From contig CAWFER010000033.1 of assembly GCA_963814805.1 (NCBI GenBank), positions 124,001 to 188,000 of the forward strand: DNA of 64,000 nucleotides, read 5' to 3'. The stretch comes from AP-15 sp963814805 (lineage in GTDB: Bacteria > Pseudomonadota > Alphaproteobacteria > ATCC43930 > CGMCC-115725). Shown here in pieces: positions 31,277-41,393 of this stretch; the stretch's first letter is position 1, and each line of letters begins with the position of its first letter. The notes under the pieces are model-generated. The model was not told where the DNA came from. It was given only the letters and a program-made list of their open reading frames with translations, and ran no database searches. The translations under genes and the position numbers were made by a program.

Positions 31277-34200
31277 TCACGCGATTTCGGGTGGTCCGAT
31301 CAGATGTTCGGGGCGCAACAGCCGCGCGGCCAGCCCGGGCAGGACGAGCAAAGCTCAGCGGCGTCGAGCTCAACAGCCCGCCGAGGATGACGATCGCCAT
31401 CGGTCCCTCGATCTCCTGGCCCGGCAGGCCGGCGCCGAGCGCCAATGGCAGCAGGCCGAGCGCTGTCACTCGCCGCGGTCAGCAGGATCGGCACGGCGCG
31501 CTCGACCGCTCCCAGCTCGGCCGTGTGCAGCGACCAGCCGTGCCCCTCGCCGATCAACAGGCGCCGGTAGTGCGACAGCAGCATCAGCCCGTTGCGCAAG
31601 GTGATCCCGAACACGGTGACGAGCCCGACCGCAGCGCCGAGCGACAATGGCAGGCCGGCGATCCACAGCGCGGCGATGCCGCCCAACAGCGCGAAGGGCA
31701 GATTGAGCGCCAGCAATGCGGCGGCCCGCACCCGGCCGAGCGCCACCGTCAAGAGGCCGAGGACCGCGGCAAAGGCAGCGAGCGCCGACAACAGCAGGGT
31801 GCGCTCGCGCCGTGCTCGACGCCTCGGCGGTGCCGCCAAAGGCGAGATATGTGCCGGGCGAAAGGGTAAGCGCGCCGAGCGCCTTCTTCGCCCGCCGCAG
31901 GAACGCGCCGGCGCCGCCATGGGCGATCTGCACCGTCACGTTCTGCACCGGCTGCGCGTTCTCGTGCAGGATCAGGCTGCGTCCGTCAAATTCCCGCACC
32001 GTGGCGAGGGCGCCGAGCGGGACGATCCGGCTGGTGCCGTCAAGGAGCGGCAGCTCGCCGACCGTTGCCGGGTCCGGCCGCCCCGCCGCGGGAGCAACAC
32101 GGTAATCGGCCAGGACGTACCGCCGCCGTAAACCCGGCCGACATCGTGCCCGATCGGTTCCTGCCTCGATCGCATCGAGCACTGCCTTCGCGCTGGAACC
32201 CGTAGCGGACGAGCGCATGGCGGCGCAGCCTGACCGAGATCGACGGGGTGGTCGGCGGCGCGGCGATCGCCACGGCCTCGCGCGCCGGGCAGGCGCCGCA
32301 GAGCGCGGCGACCCGCCGCGCATCGCGCGTCGAGCATGTCGGGATCGACGGCCGAACAGATGGACGACGATCGGCGCGGTCGTCCCCGACAGCACCTCGT
32401 GGATGCGCTCGGTCAGAAAGGTGTTGGCCCAGAAGCGGACGCCGGGAACGCCGCCGAGCGCGGCCAGGATCGCCCGCTCGGCGGCGCGGCTGTCGCGGAT
32501 TGCCGCGGGCGGAGAGGGTGATGTCGAGCTCGGCCTTGTTGATGTCGGGATGGCCGTTGCCGAGATTGGCGTGGCCGATATGCACGACGACATGGGCGAC
32601 CTGCGGCATCTTCTCCAATATCGCCACCGAGCGCCGGGCAAGATCGAGCATCTGCGGCAGCGAGATGCCGGGCGGCGCCAGGAAATGCGCGATCACGTCG
32701 TTCTCGTTGAAGCGCGGCAAAAACCGCGTCGGCAGGAACGGGAGGCTGACGATCGCAGCCGAGCGCGAGTGCGGCGAACACGGCGAGCCCCGCTGTCGCG
32801 TGGCGACGCTGTGCGCCGATCAGCGAGCGCTGATGGAACTGCCGGATCTTTCTGACCAAGAGCGGATCCTCGGGCGCGATCCCGCCCCTGCCCAGCAGCA
32901 ATGCCGCCAATGCCGGGGTCAAGGTCACGGCGAGCACCAGGGACGCCAGGATCGCGACGATGACGGCAATCGCCAAGCGGCGCGAACAGCCGCCCGGCGA
33001 CCCCGGTCAGCGCGAACACCGGCAGGAAGATGACGATGATCGCCAGCGTCGCGAAGATGATCGGGGTGCGCACTTCGAGCGAGGCGTCGAGGATGACCCG
33101 CAAGCGCGGCGCGGGCTGCGGCAGGGCCTCGTTTGCGTGCAGCCGGCGGCGGATGTTCTCGATGTCGATGATCGCGTCGTCGACGATGATGCCGAGCGCA
33201 ATCGCCAGCCCGCCGAGCGAGAAGGCGTTGAGGGTGAATCCGAACCGATCGAGGACCAGGATCGCGAGCAGCAGCGCCAGCGGGATCGTCGCGAACGAAA
33301 TCAGCGCCACCCGCCAGTTGCGCAAGGCTCCAACGATGACGACGAGGATCAGCCCGGCGCCGATCAGCAGCGAATTGCGCAGATCCCTGAGCGCCTCGAA
33401 AATGAACGTCGTCGGCTCCAGCGCATGCGCGTCGAGATCGACCCCGGCATGCGCGAGCGCCGGTGCGAGCCTGGCGAGCGCCTGCCGCAGCCCGCTCGCG
33501 ACCTGCAAGGTATTGGCCCCGTACTCCGAAGAAATAATCAACAATAGGCCCGGCTTTTGTCCGATCAGCGCGGCGCCGATCGGCGGCGGCGAACCGGCGG
33601 CGATCGCGGCGACCGCGCCGAGGGTAAGCGGGGTGGCGCCTTGGCGATCGATCACGCTCGCCGCCAATTGCGCGAGATCGGCGGCTTGGCCATGCGACTG
33701 CACCAGGAACCGCTGGTTCTCGGTGTCGACCACGCCGGCGCTACGGATCGCGGAACGCGGCGGCGGCCGCCTCGATGACCTGATTGAGGCCAATATGCGC
33801 GGCCAGCAGCTTTTCGGGATCGACCCGCACCTGCCATTGCTGCGGCCGGGCGCCGAAGATCACCACATTGGCGACGCCCGGCACCGCGAGCAGAGCCGGG
33901 CGGATCGTCGCGCGGGTCAGTTCGGTCAGCTGCATCAAGGATAGACGGGATGATGTCAGCCCGATGTCGAGCACGGTGCCGGTCGCCGATTGCGATGGCG
34001 TCAGCTCGGCGCGCGCATCGGGCGGCAGCAGGCGGGACGCGGCGGCGATCCGCTCGGCGACGAACTGGCGGTCCTGGTAGAGGTCGGTCGCGCCGGCAAA
34101 GATCGCGCTGACCACCGACAGGCCGGCGACCGATTGCGAGCGCAGCTTCGACAGCCCCGGCGCACCGCTGACCGCATCCTCGATCGGCGTCGTCACCAGG

Positions 34201-34388
34201 GTCGCGACATCCTGCGCCGCAAGGCCGGCATCGATGGTATCGACGGTGACGATCGGTGGGGCGAATTCGGGAAACACGTCGTAATCGGCGCGCCCCAGCG
34301 ACAATGCCCCGGCGATACCAATGGCGAGCGCGGCGAAGCTCACCAGCCAAGGATAGGCGAGCGAATACCGGATCACTGTCCGCAGCAT
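31277..34388 (-). pseudogene. Heavy-metal-type RND efflux pump (many frameshifts)
   Basis: The full span corresponds to about 1037 residues, the normal CusA/CzcA-type length. The N-terminus MLRTVIRYSLAYPWLVSFAA and GRADYDVFPEFAPPIV are intact to about 33760. The next frame carries TM4 with GGLAIALGIIVDDAIIDIEN. After that the frame changes repeatedly (near 32970, 32765, 32500, 32330, 31850 and 31460, among others) while homology persists, including AFGGTAEASSTARAH and GIAALWIAGLPLSLG. At least seven breaks occur, too many for an active gene if real. Either read quality is poor here or this is a decaying pseudogene. An adaptor gene lies immediately upstream. Confidence 0.8.
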
Positions 34389-34407
34389 CGGGCTGCCCTA
34401 GCACCGC

Positions 34408-35385
34408 TCAGTCGTCTCGATCGGCCGGGCCGGTGTTCGCGCCGCCGTTCGATAGCAGCGCCGCGCCGCGGATCACGACCCGATCGCCCGGCGACAATCC
34501 GTCCGCCACGAAATATCCGGCTGCTGCCGGCGAGCCGGTGGCGATCGCCACCGGCTCGAAACGGCGGCCGGCGGCTGCTCGGTACACCACCGCCCCGCCG
34601 CCCTGCCACACCACCGCCGATCGCGGCACGACGACCCCATTCTCGCCGCGGACCGACCGGCAGCGTCGCCGAAACCGTGGCGCCGACCGGCGCTGCCGGC
34701 CTGCGCCGCCGCCTGATATAGGAAGCTCTGCCCCGGATAGCCGCCGAGCATGCCCGGCGCCGGACCGATCAGCATGAGGGCGAAGCGCGACGCCGGCGGC
34801 TTTGGCCTCGACCCGCCGCGGCGGGTCGGCGAGCCCGGTCCCGGGCGGCAGGCTCAACCCGACCAGGATCGCCTCGCCCGCGGCGAGTTGCGGCAACGGC
34901 TCGCCGCCGCTGCGCAACACGCCGGCCATCGCGGCTCCCCAACGAGCGCCGGCTTCGGCCAGCAGCGCCGCGCGCTTGACCCGCGCCACGGTAAGCGCGG
35001 CCTGGTGGGCGGCGAGATCCTCGGCCGCCTTCTGGTAATCCGACATCGAGATGATCTGGCCGCGCCGATAAAGCGCCTTGGCTTGCACCATTTGCTGCTG
35101 TTCGAGCAGCACCTTGGCCTTGGCCCCGGCGACCGTGGCGTCGGCCTCGGCGATGCTGCCGTGCAGGCGGATCAACGGCGCCGGGTCCAGGACCACGCCG
35201 AGCGCCGGGATGGAAGGGGCGAAGCGGGCCGGGAGCAAGGTCTCGACGACGATTCCGGCGCGCGCGATCTGGCCGCTGCTCAGGACCACGGGGCCGGCCG
35301 CCGCGCCGCCGGCAATCGCGAGCACCGCCAGCGACGGCAAAAGCCGACGGGCGACCCGTTCAAACGTCCCTGTTCGCATCGCCAT
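34408..35385 (-). CDS. RND efflux adaptor (HlyD/CusB-like), locally frameshifted
   Basis: About 325 residues. A signal peptide (LLPSLAVLAIAGGAAAGPVV), a coiled-coil/lipoyl hairpin (DATVAGAKAKVLLEQQQMVQ to KRAALLAEAG) and a C-terminal barrel (VVVPRSAVVWQGG, GLSPGDRVVIRGAALLSN) show a periplasmic membrane-fusion protein. Between about 34640 and 34780 the open frame is nonsense while another frame reads MLIGPAPGMLGGYPGQSFLY, so two compensating shifts restore the frame afterwards. It stands 19 bases upstream of the pump gene and forms an efflux operon with it. No outer-membrane channel is nearby. Confidence 0.75.
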   Translation of the reverse strand: MAMRTGTFERVARRLLPSLAVLAIAGGAAAGPVVLSSGQIARAGIVVETLLPARFAPSIPALGVVLDPAPLIRLHGSIAEADATVAGAKAKVLLEQQQMVQAKALYRRGQIISMSDYQKAAEDLAAHQAALTVARVKRAALLAEAGARWGAAMAGVLRSGGEPLPQLAAGEAILVGLSLPPGTGLADPPRRVEAKAAGVALRPHADRSGAGHARRLSGAELPISGGGAGRQRRSAPRFRRRCRSVRGENGVVVPRSAVVWQGGGAVVYRAAAGRRFEPVAIATGSPAAAGYFVADGLSPGDRVVIRGAALLSNGGANTGPADRDD

Positions 35386-35529
35386 CGATCGGCTCTGGAG
35401 CGGCCGCTCTAGGGCCTATCGGCGAACCGGTCAACAAGGCTCGGCCGATCGCCGCGCCTCTGCGACGAAGCAAGGTGCTGTTCCGTCGGCAAAGCCCTAT
35501 ACTGGCGGCCCAAGTCGAGGGGAACCGGG

Positions 35530-36475
35530 TTGGAACAGCGCAATTTGGGGAAGTCGGGGCTTCGCGTGTCGGCGGTCGGGCTCGGCTGCAACAATTTCGG
35601 CGGCCGCATCGATCTCGGAAGCGACGCGCCGGGTCGTGCACAAGGCGCTCGATCTCGGCATCACCTTTTTCGACGAGGCCGACACCTATGGCGATCCGCG
35701 CGGGAGTTCGGAGATCTGCCTCGGCCAGATCCTCGGAGACCGCCGCAAGGACATCGTGCTGGCGACCAAATTCGCCCGGCCGATGGACGGCTCCGGCCGG
35801 TTCGAGGGCGCCTCGCGGCGCTACATCATCGCCGAAGTAGAGGCCAGCCTCAAACGCCTCAAAACCGATTGGATCGACCTTTATCAGCAGCACCAGCCCG
35901 ACCCGCTGACCCCGATCGAGGAGACCCTGCGCGCGCTCGACGATCTGGTGCGCCAGGGCAAGGTGCGCTACCTCGGCTCATCGACCCTGCCCGCCTGGCA
36001 GGTGGTCGAGGCGCAATGGACTTCGAAGCATCTGGGGCTCGAGCGATTTCGTCTCGTGCCAGGAGGAGTACAGCCTGCTCGCGCGCGGGCTCGACCGCGA
36101 GATGATGCCGGCGCTCGAAGCCTATGGCCTCGGGCTGATCCCGTTCCGGCCGTTGGCCGACGGGCTGCTGACCGGCAAATATCGGCGCGGCGCGCCGCCG
36201 CCATCTGGCTCGCGGCTGGACAAGACGCCGCGCGCGGCCGGGCGATATCTGAGCGAGCAGAACTGGGCGGCGATCGAGCGCCTCGAAGGCTTTGCCGCCG
36301 AACGCGGGCACACGCTCCTCGAACTGGCGCTCGGCTGGCTGTTGCGGCGCCCGGCGGTGGCGAGCGTCATCGCCGGAGCGACCACCCCCGAGCAGGTCGA
36401 GCAGAACGCGCGCGCCGCCGGCTGGGCGTTGTCCGACGCGAGGACATGCAGGAGATCGACCGGCTGACCCTCTGA
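35530..36475 (+). CDS. Aldo/keto reductase (three frameshifts)
   Basis: About 315 residues. It begins with a TTG codon (MEQRNLGKSGLRVSAVGLGC). After a shift near 35615 it reads ALDLGITFFDEADTYG, LATKFARPMDG, DLYQQHQPDPLTPIEETLRA and GKVRYLGSS. Another shift near 36047 precedes EEYSLLARGLDREM, LGLIPFRPLADGLLTGKY and the NADPH-binding SVIAGATTPEQVEQNARAA, and a third near 36440 precedes the final MQEIDRLTL. The catalytic Asp-Tyr (DEADTYG), Lys (TKFA) and His (QHQPD) are all present. Substrate unknown. Confidence 0.83.
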
Positions 36476-36505
36476 GCCTCAACCTCGCAACCAAGGAGTT
36501 TCACG

Positions 36506-37289
36506 ATGGATATCCGACTGGACGGAAGAAGTGCGGTAATCACCGGCGGCAGCAAGGGGCTGGGCCTCGCGATGGCCGAGCGGTTTGCCGCTTCCGGGGG
36601 CCGATGTCGCGATCGTGGCGCGCAATCCCGAAACCCTGGCCGAAGCCAAAAAGCAGATCCAGAAGGGCGCCAAGGGCAAGGTCGCCGCGATCAGCGCCGA
36701 CGTGTCGAAGGCCGCCGACATCCGCCGCGCCTATGACCAGATCATGTCGGAATTCGGCAAGATCGACATCTTCGTCAACAATGCCGGCCAGTCGATCCGC
36801 GGCCCGTCCGAGCAATTGACCGACGAGATGTGGCAGTCCGATCTCGACCTCAAATTGTTCGCCCAGATCCGCTTTTGCCGGCTGATCTTTCCGCAGATGA
36901 AGGAGCGCCGCTGGGGCCGCATCATCAGCGTGCTCAACATCGGCGCCAAGGCGCCCGGGCCGGACAGCGCGCCGACTTCGGTCAGCCGCGCCGCCCAGAT
37001 GGCGTTCACCAAGGCGCTCTCCGGCGAGGGCGCGCCGCACAACGTGCTGGTCAATTCCCTGCACGTCGGGGTCATCGTCAGCGACCAGATCGTCCGCCGC
37101 CATCAGCGCGAGGGGGCCAACGTCTCGCTCGCGGATTTTATCGCCCAGGCCGGCCGCTCGGTGCCGCTCGGCCGCATGGGCCGGGCCGAGGAATTCGCCA
37201 ACGTCGCCTGTTTCCTCGCTTCCGACGCCGCCTCCTACGTCACCGGCTGCGCCATCAATGTCGATGGCGGCCGCTCGCCGGTGGTGTAG
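36506..37289 (+). CDS. SDR-family oxidoreductase (2), one frameshift
   Basis: About 261 residues. MDIRLDGRSAVITGGSKGLG starts the Rossmann fold. A five-G run near 36597 breaks the frame, which continues ADVAIVARNPETLAEAKKQI, NNAGQSI, RIISVLNIGAKAPGP and CAINVDGG. The usual catalytic Tyr of YxxxK is not seen where expected (APTSVSRAAQMAFTKAL keeps only the Lys-like position), so activity may differ from a classical SDR. It lies 31 bases after the reductase gene, probably in the same transcript. Confidence 0.83.
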
Positions 37290-37384
37290 CAACGGCAATC
37301 GGCATGCGGCGCGGGCGGTTGCGAATGCCGGCTCGCGCCGCTCGCCAATCAGCCCCCGGCGGCGACGCGGTTGGAAGGCGTTTG

Positions 37385-38884
37385 ATGTTCAGAACTGCGG
37401 CGCTCGTCTGCTTTGGTGCTGGTCGTGCTTCGGCCACGCCGGAGCGCGGGCCGACGGCAAAACCGAGGCGGCGCTCCCGGCGCGGGTGGAGACCCACCAC
37501 TCGATCACCCTCGGCAGCGGCCGTGCTCGATTATGACGCGATCGCCGAGACCTTTGCGCTGACCGACCGAAAGGGGGCCGCGACCGCAACGATCTTCACC
37601 GTCTCCTATCTCGCCGCGGCGCCGGCCGGCGGCGCGCGTCCGGTCAGCTTCGTACTCAATGGCGGGCCGGGCGCGGCCTCGGTATTTCTGCATCTGGGGG
37701 CGCTCGGGCCCAAGATCATCGAGACGCCGGCGAACGGTGATGCGCCGAGCCCGCCGGTGCGTCTTATCGACAACCAATCGACCTGGCTGCCGTTCACCGA
37801 TCTCGTATTCATCGATCCGGTCGGCACCGGGTTCAGCCGCGGCGAGGGCGCCGAGAAGAACCCCGACCAGCGGTTCTGGAACGTGCACGCCGATCTCAAC
37901 TCGCTCGATGCGGTCATTCGGCTGTGGCTGACCCGGCACCAGCGCTGGGCCTCGCCGGTCTATCTGGTCGGCGAAAGCTATGGCGGGTTTCGCGCCGCGG
38001 CGATGGCGCGGACCCTGTCGCGCGATGTCGACGTGACGGTCAGCGGGCTGGTGCTGATCTCGCCGGCGCTCGACATGTCGGCGCTGCATCCGAACCAGCG
38101 CGACCTGCTCGCCGCCGGCTTCTTTCTGCCGACCTACGCCGCCACCGCCATGGCGCTGCATGTGGTAGGAGCCGGCCTCAACCTCGCCGCGGTCGAGCAT
38201 TTTGCGCTCTCCGACTATCTGGCGGGGCTGGCCGGGCTGCCGGCGCAGCCGCCTCGCGGCGACCCGTTCATCGCCAAGATCGCCGCGCTCACCGGGCTTT
38301 CCCCGCAGGTCGTGCGCCGCTATCGCGGCCGCATCCCGGGCCACGTGTTCGCCCGCGAGATCCTGCGCGCCCAAAACGAGGTGGTGAGCCGTTACGACGG
38401 CACGATCGTGCGCCCGGCGCCTGGTCCGGGGCATGCCGAGACCGCCGGCGATCCGCTGCTCGGGCCGATCGCGGCCGATCTCGGGGCGGCGTTCAACGCC
38501 TACGTCGCCGCCGACCTCGACTACCATACCAATGAGCCATACCGGGTGCTGGCCGGCGACGTCAACCGCCAATGGAACTGGCAGGGCGAGCGTCGCGGCG
38601 GCGGCGAGGGCCTGCCGTTGATCTCGCTCGAAGCGGCGCTAATCGCGCAGCCGCGGACCAAGGTATTGATCGTCAACGGGCGGTACGATCTGGTGACGCC
38701 TTATCTGTCGTCGCGCTGGCTCGTTGACCAGCTGCCGATCCCGCCGGCGACCCGGGCGCAGATTCGGCTGCGCGTCTATGATGGCGGCCACATGGTGTAT
38801 CTGCACCCGGCGGCGCGCGCCGCCCTCGCCCAAGACGCGGCCGAGCTCTATGCCGCGCCCGCTTCCGGCGCCGCCCTGCAATGA
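37385..38884 (+). CDS. Serine carboxypeptidase S10-like protein (shifts in the N-terminal part)
   Basis: About 500 residues. The start MFRTAALVCF looks like a signal peptide. Frames change between about 37415 and 37530: GHAGARADGKTEAALPARVE lies in another frame, and the main frame resumes AAVLDYDAIAETFALTDRKG. The core shows SFVLNGGPGAASVFLHLGAL, DPVGTGFSRG, the nucleophile in VGESYGGFRAAAMA, the Asp in NGRYDLVTPYLSS and the His in DGGHMVYLHP, the S10 triad in order. Exported exopeptidase. The stop overlaps the next gene by four bases. Confidence 0.85.
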   Translation: MFRTAALVCFGAGRASATPERGPTAKPRRRSRRGWRPTTRSPSAAAVLDYDAIAETFALTDRKGAATATIFTVSYLAAAPAGGARPVSFVLNGGPGAASVFLHLGALGPKIIETPANGDAPSPPVRLIDNQSTWLPFTDLVFIDPVGTGFSRGEGAEKNPDQRFWNVHADLNSLDAVIRLWLTRHQRWASPVYLVGESYGGFRAAAMARTLSRDVDVTVSGLVLISPALDMSALHPNQRDLLAAGFFLPTYAATAMALHVVGAGLNLAAVEHFALSDYLAGLAGLPAQPPRGDPFIAKIAALTGLSPQVVRRYRGRIPGHVFAREILRAQNEVVSRYDGTIVRPAPGPGHAETAGDPLLGPIAADLGAAFNAYVAADLDYHTNEPYRVLAGDVNRQWNWQGERRGGGEGLPLISLEAALIAQPRTKVLIVNGRYDLVTPYLSSRWLVDQLPIPPATRAQIRLRVYDGGHMVYLHPAARAALAQDAAELYAAPASGAALQ

Positions 38885-39681
38885 TTGAGGCGCGGACCCG
38901 CAATCTGCGCTCACTACGGCAGCAGCAACCGGCCGCACGAGCGCGAACTGGTTCGGATCTGCGGGACTCGCCGCCGTCGGCGCGCTGTTCGAACGCGATC
39001 CCGGCCGGGTCGAGCGGCTGTTTTTCGAACCTGGGCTGCGCGCTGAGGCGGGCGGGTTCTGCGCGGCCCTCGCCCGCGCCCGCAAGCCCTATCGCGAGGT
39101 CGACGCAGCCGAACTCGGCGCGCGTCGCCGGCACCGTGCTGCATGGCGGGATCGCCGCGATCGCCCGGCCGCGGCCGCTTGGCCAGTTCGATGCCGCGGC
39201 GGCGCAGGCCTGGGCGCGGGACGGCAAGCCGCTCTTGATCCTCGACGGCGTCGGCAACCCGCACAATCTCGGCGCCATCGCCCGCACCGCCGCGTTTTTC
39301 GGGATCGAGCGGATGCTGCTCGCCGACCGCCCCGACCAGGCGCTGCCTTCGGACGCCAGCTATCGGGTGGCCGAAGGCGGGCTCGAATATGTGACCCTTT
39401 ACAAGACGCCGCTGGCGCCGGGGCTGGCGGCGCTGCGGCCGCAGTTCCGCATCGTCGGCGCCGGCCTCGATAGCACCCGGCTGGGTCTGGCGGCGAGGCC
39501 GGCCGAGCGGCGCCGCGATCTGCCGCCGGCGCTGATCCTCGGCAATGAGGAAAGCGGTCTCGATCCGGCCACCCGCACCGCCTGCGACGAAATCGTGACC
39601 ATCCCCGGCAGCGGGCGGGTGCAGTCTCTGAACGTCGCCGCCGCGGCGGCGATCCTGATCTACGTGTTGACCCGGCGGTGA
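38881..39681 (+). CDS. TrmH/SpoU-type RNA methyltransferase (frameshifts in N-terminal part)
   Basis: About 266 residues. The C-terminal SPOUT domain is intact: LLILDGVGNPHNLGAIARTA (motif 1), ALILGNEESGLDPATR (motif 2) and GSGRVQSLNVAAAAAILIY (motif 3). It probably makes a 2'-O-methyl in rRNA or tRNA. The N-terminal substrate-recognition domain is split: another frame reads HERELVRICGLAAVGALFER and RARKPYREVDAAEL, with shifts near 38935 and 39100. Its ATG overlaps the stop of the S10 gene (ATGA). Confidence 0.83.
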   Translation: MIEARTRNLRSLRQQQPAARARTGSDLRDSPPSARCSNAIPAGSSGCFSNLGCALRRAGSARPSPAPASPIARSTQPNSARVAGTVLHGGIAAIARPRPLGQFDAAAAQAWARDGKPLLILDGVGNPHNLGAIARTAAFFGIERMLLADRPDQALPSDASYRVAEGGLEYVTLYKTPLAPGLAALRPQFRIVGAGLDSTRLGLAARPAERRRDLPPALILGNEESGLDPATRTACDEIVTIPGSGRVQSLNVAAAAAILIYVLTRR

Positions 39682-40265
39682 CCCGGGCTGCGGTCGGTCC
39701 CCCCGACCTCGGCGATCAGCCGGTCGAGCGCGCCATTGAGAGCGGTCTCGATCTGCGGACGTGCCTCGAGGCGCTTCAAGAGCAGCGCCGCGGCTTCGAT
39801 CGTCGACAGCGCCTCGCGGCGGGGCTCGCGACGCACCCGATTGTAATGCGAAGGGCGCTGCGGATCGAGCACCAGGCGGCGCAGCTTGAGGAGCCACGGG
39901 TTGCGCCACCACAACGCCTTGGCCTCGCCCCAGCTGCCGTCGAGCAACACCGCGCCGTCGAGGTCGCGCAGCATCGCCGCCTGGTCCGCCGCCGGCGCGC
40001 CATGACTGTCGACGGCGACGACATCGCTTTGCAGGCCGAACCCGCGCGGGCGCGCCGAACCCAGATAAAGCACCGCCCAGCGCCGCGGATCGGCGGGTCG
40101 GCCGAGCGCCCGCGCCAAATTCGCCCAGGACAAGCCGACCACCAATTCGGCCCGTCGCAGCATCCTGGTCGTCAGCGCCGCCGTCGCCAAGGCCTCCCTC
40201 TTTTCTCGGGGATGCTGCAGAATCAGCAGGAAGACCCGGTTGTCGATCGCTTCGGCGTCTGCCAT
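39660..40265 (-). CDS. DTW-domain protein, tRNA-uridine aminocarboxypropyltransferase (TapT-like)
   Basis: A 201-residue DTW-domain protein. The motif sits as DGSWGEAKALWWRNPWLLKL (DxW variant: Ser for Thr), preceded by REKREALATAALTTRMLRRA and YLGSARPRGF. Family members add an aminocarboxypropyl group to uridine 47 of tRNA using AdoMet. Convergent with the SpoU-type gene: their 3' ends overlap by 22 bases. Confidence 0.85.
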   Translation of the reverse strand: MADAEAIDNRVFLLILQHPREKREALATAALTTRMLRRAELVVGLSWANLARALGRPADPRRWAVLYLGSARPRGFGLQSDVVAVDSHGAPAADQAAMLRDLDGAVLLDGSWGEAKALWWRNPWLLKLRRLVLDPQRPSHYNRVRREPRREALSTIEAAALLLKRLEARPQIETALNGALDRLIAEVGGTDRSPGHRRVNT

Positions 40266-40290
40266 CTCGTTCGCCTTATCTCGTTCGCCG

Positions 40291-40313
40291 CATTAAGCTG
40301 CATTAAGCTGCCC
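40291..40313. repeat. Short tandem repeat GCATTAAGCT
   Basis: Two and a bit copies of a ten-base unit (GCATTAAGCT) in the gap between the DTW gene and galU. Small and of unknown meaning; no promoter is visible around it. Confidence 0.5.
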
Positions 40314-40471
40314 GCGGGATTCCGCCGCCCACCGGCCTTCTTCCCGTAAGCGCGTCCGGGGACGAGCTGGCCGCGGCCGACGTTAGCACGTCTGCCCGCT
40401 CGATTTGCCGGGCGAAGCACGATGGCGTACAGCTTGCCGCCAGGCTGCCAGAGCATGTGAACGAGGGGTAA

Positions 40472-41344
40472 ATGCACAAGCGCGTCCGCAAAGCCGTCTT
40501 TCCGGTTGCCGGGCTCGGCACCCGCTTTCTGCCGGCGACCAAGGCGATGCCAAAAGAAATGCTGCCGATCGTCGACAAGCCGCTCATTCACTATGCGGTC
40601 GAGGAGGCGAAAGCAGCCGGCATCGAGCAGTTCTTTTTCGTCACCAGCCGGGCCAAGGGCGCCATCGACGACCATTTCGATCGGGCCTTCGAGCTCGAAG
40701 CGACTTTGCGCGAGCGCGGCCAGAACGCCATGGTTGACGAGCTTGAAGCCCGGCTGCCCGAGCCCGGCCAGATCGCCTATACCCGTCAGCAGACGCCGCT
40801 CGGCCTCGGCCACGCGGTCTGGTGCGCGCGCGCCTTGGTCGGCGACGAGCCGTTCGCCGTGCTGCTGGCCGATGATTTGATGGTTTGCGAAACGCCGTGC
40901 CTGACCCAGATGGTCGAGGCCTATGACGAGATCGGCGGCAATCTGGCGGCGGTCATCGAAGTGCCCCGCGAGCAGACCCGGCGCTATGGGGTGCTCGACA
41001 TCGTCGCCGACGACGGTCGACTGGTGCGCGCCCGCAGGGTCATCGAAAAACCCGAGCCAGCCGATGCGCCGTCTACATCGACGATCATTGGCCGCTATAT
41101 TATTCAGCCGGAGGTTTTCTATCATCTCGGCCGCGCCGAGGCTGGCAGCGGCGGTGAGATCCAGCTAACCGATGCACTGGCTAGGCTGATCGACGACGGT
41201 CAGGCCTTTCACGGGCTGCGCTTTTCGGGTCGGCGCTTCGATTGCGGCGACAAGCTCGGCTTTCTCGAAGCGACGATTGCGCTCGGGCTGCAGCATCCCG
41301 AGCTCGGACCCGATTTGCGCCGGGTTCTGGCCACGTATCTGTGA
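40472..41344 (+). CDS. galU: UTP-glucose-1-phosphate uridylyltransferase
   Basis: 290 residues; makes UDP-glucose for glycans. The nucleotide-binding start AVFPVAGLGTRFLPATKAMP and KEMLPIVDKPLIHYAVEEA are classical. ADDLMVCETPCLTQMVEAYD and the C-terminal RFDCGDKLGFLEATIALGL complete the family pattern. It is followed 50 bases later by a phosphohexomutase gene, and together they feed surface-polysaccharide precursors. Confidence 0.95.
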   Translation: MHKRVRKAVFPVAGLGTRFLPATKAMPKEMLPIVDKPLIHYAVEEAKAAGIEQFFFVTSRAKGAIDDHFDRAFELEATLRERGQNAMVDELEARLPEPGQIAYTRQQTPLGLGHAVWCARALVGDEPFAVLLADDLMVCETPCLTQMVEAYDEIGGNLAAVIEVPREQTRRYGVLDIVADDGRLVRARRVIEKPEPADAPSTSTIIGRYIIQPEVFYHLGRAEAGSGGEIQLTDALARLIDDGQAFHGLRFSGRRFDCGDKLGFLEATIALGLQHPELGPDLRRVLATYL

Positions 41345-41377
41345 GCAAAAAGCGACTCTTTGAGCAAAAAAGCGACT
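41342..41377. repeat. Direct repeat between galU and the phosphomutase
   Basis: TGAGCAAAAAGCGACT (41342-41357) is repeated almost exactly at 41361-41377 (one extra A in the A-run). The first copy includes the galU stop codon. It may be a polymerase-slippage duplication. Confidence 0.7.
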
Positions 41378-41393
41378 TTCCAGGAAACCACCA

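Noticed and set aside
36830..37384. Frame upstream of the S10 ATG in the same reading frame
   Set aside because: It overlaps the SDR gene in another frame and gives low-complexity sequence; the S10 start is taken at 37385.
40291..40313. Tandem GCATTAAGCT as a possible regulatory iteron
   Set aside because: Only about two copies and no origin or replication gene nearby.
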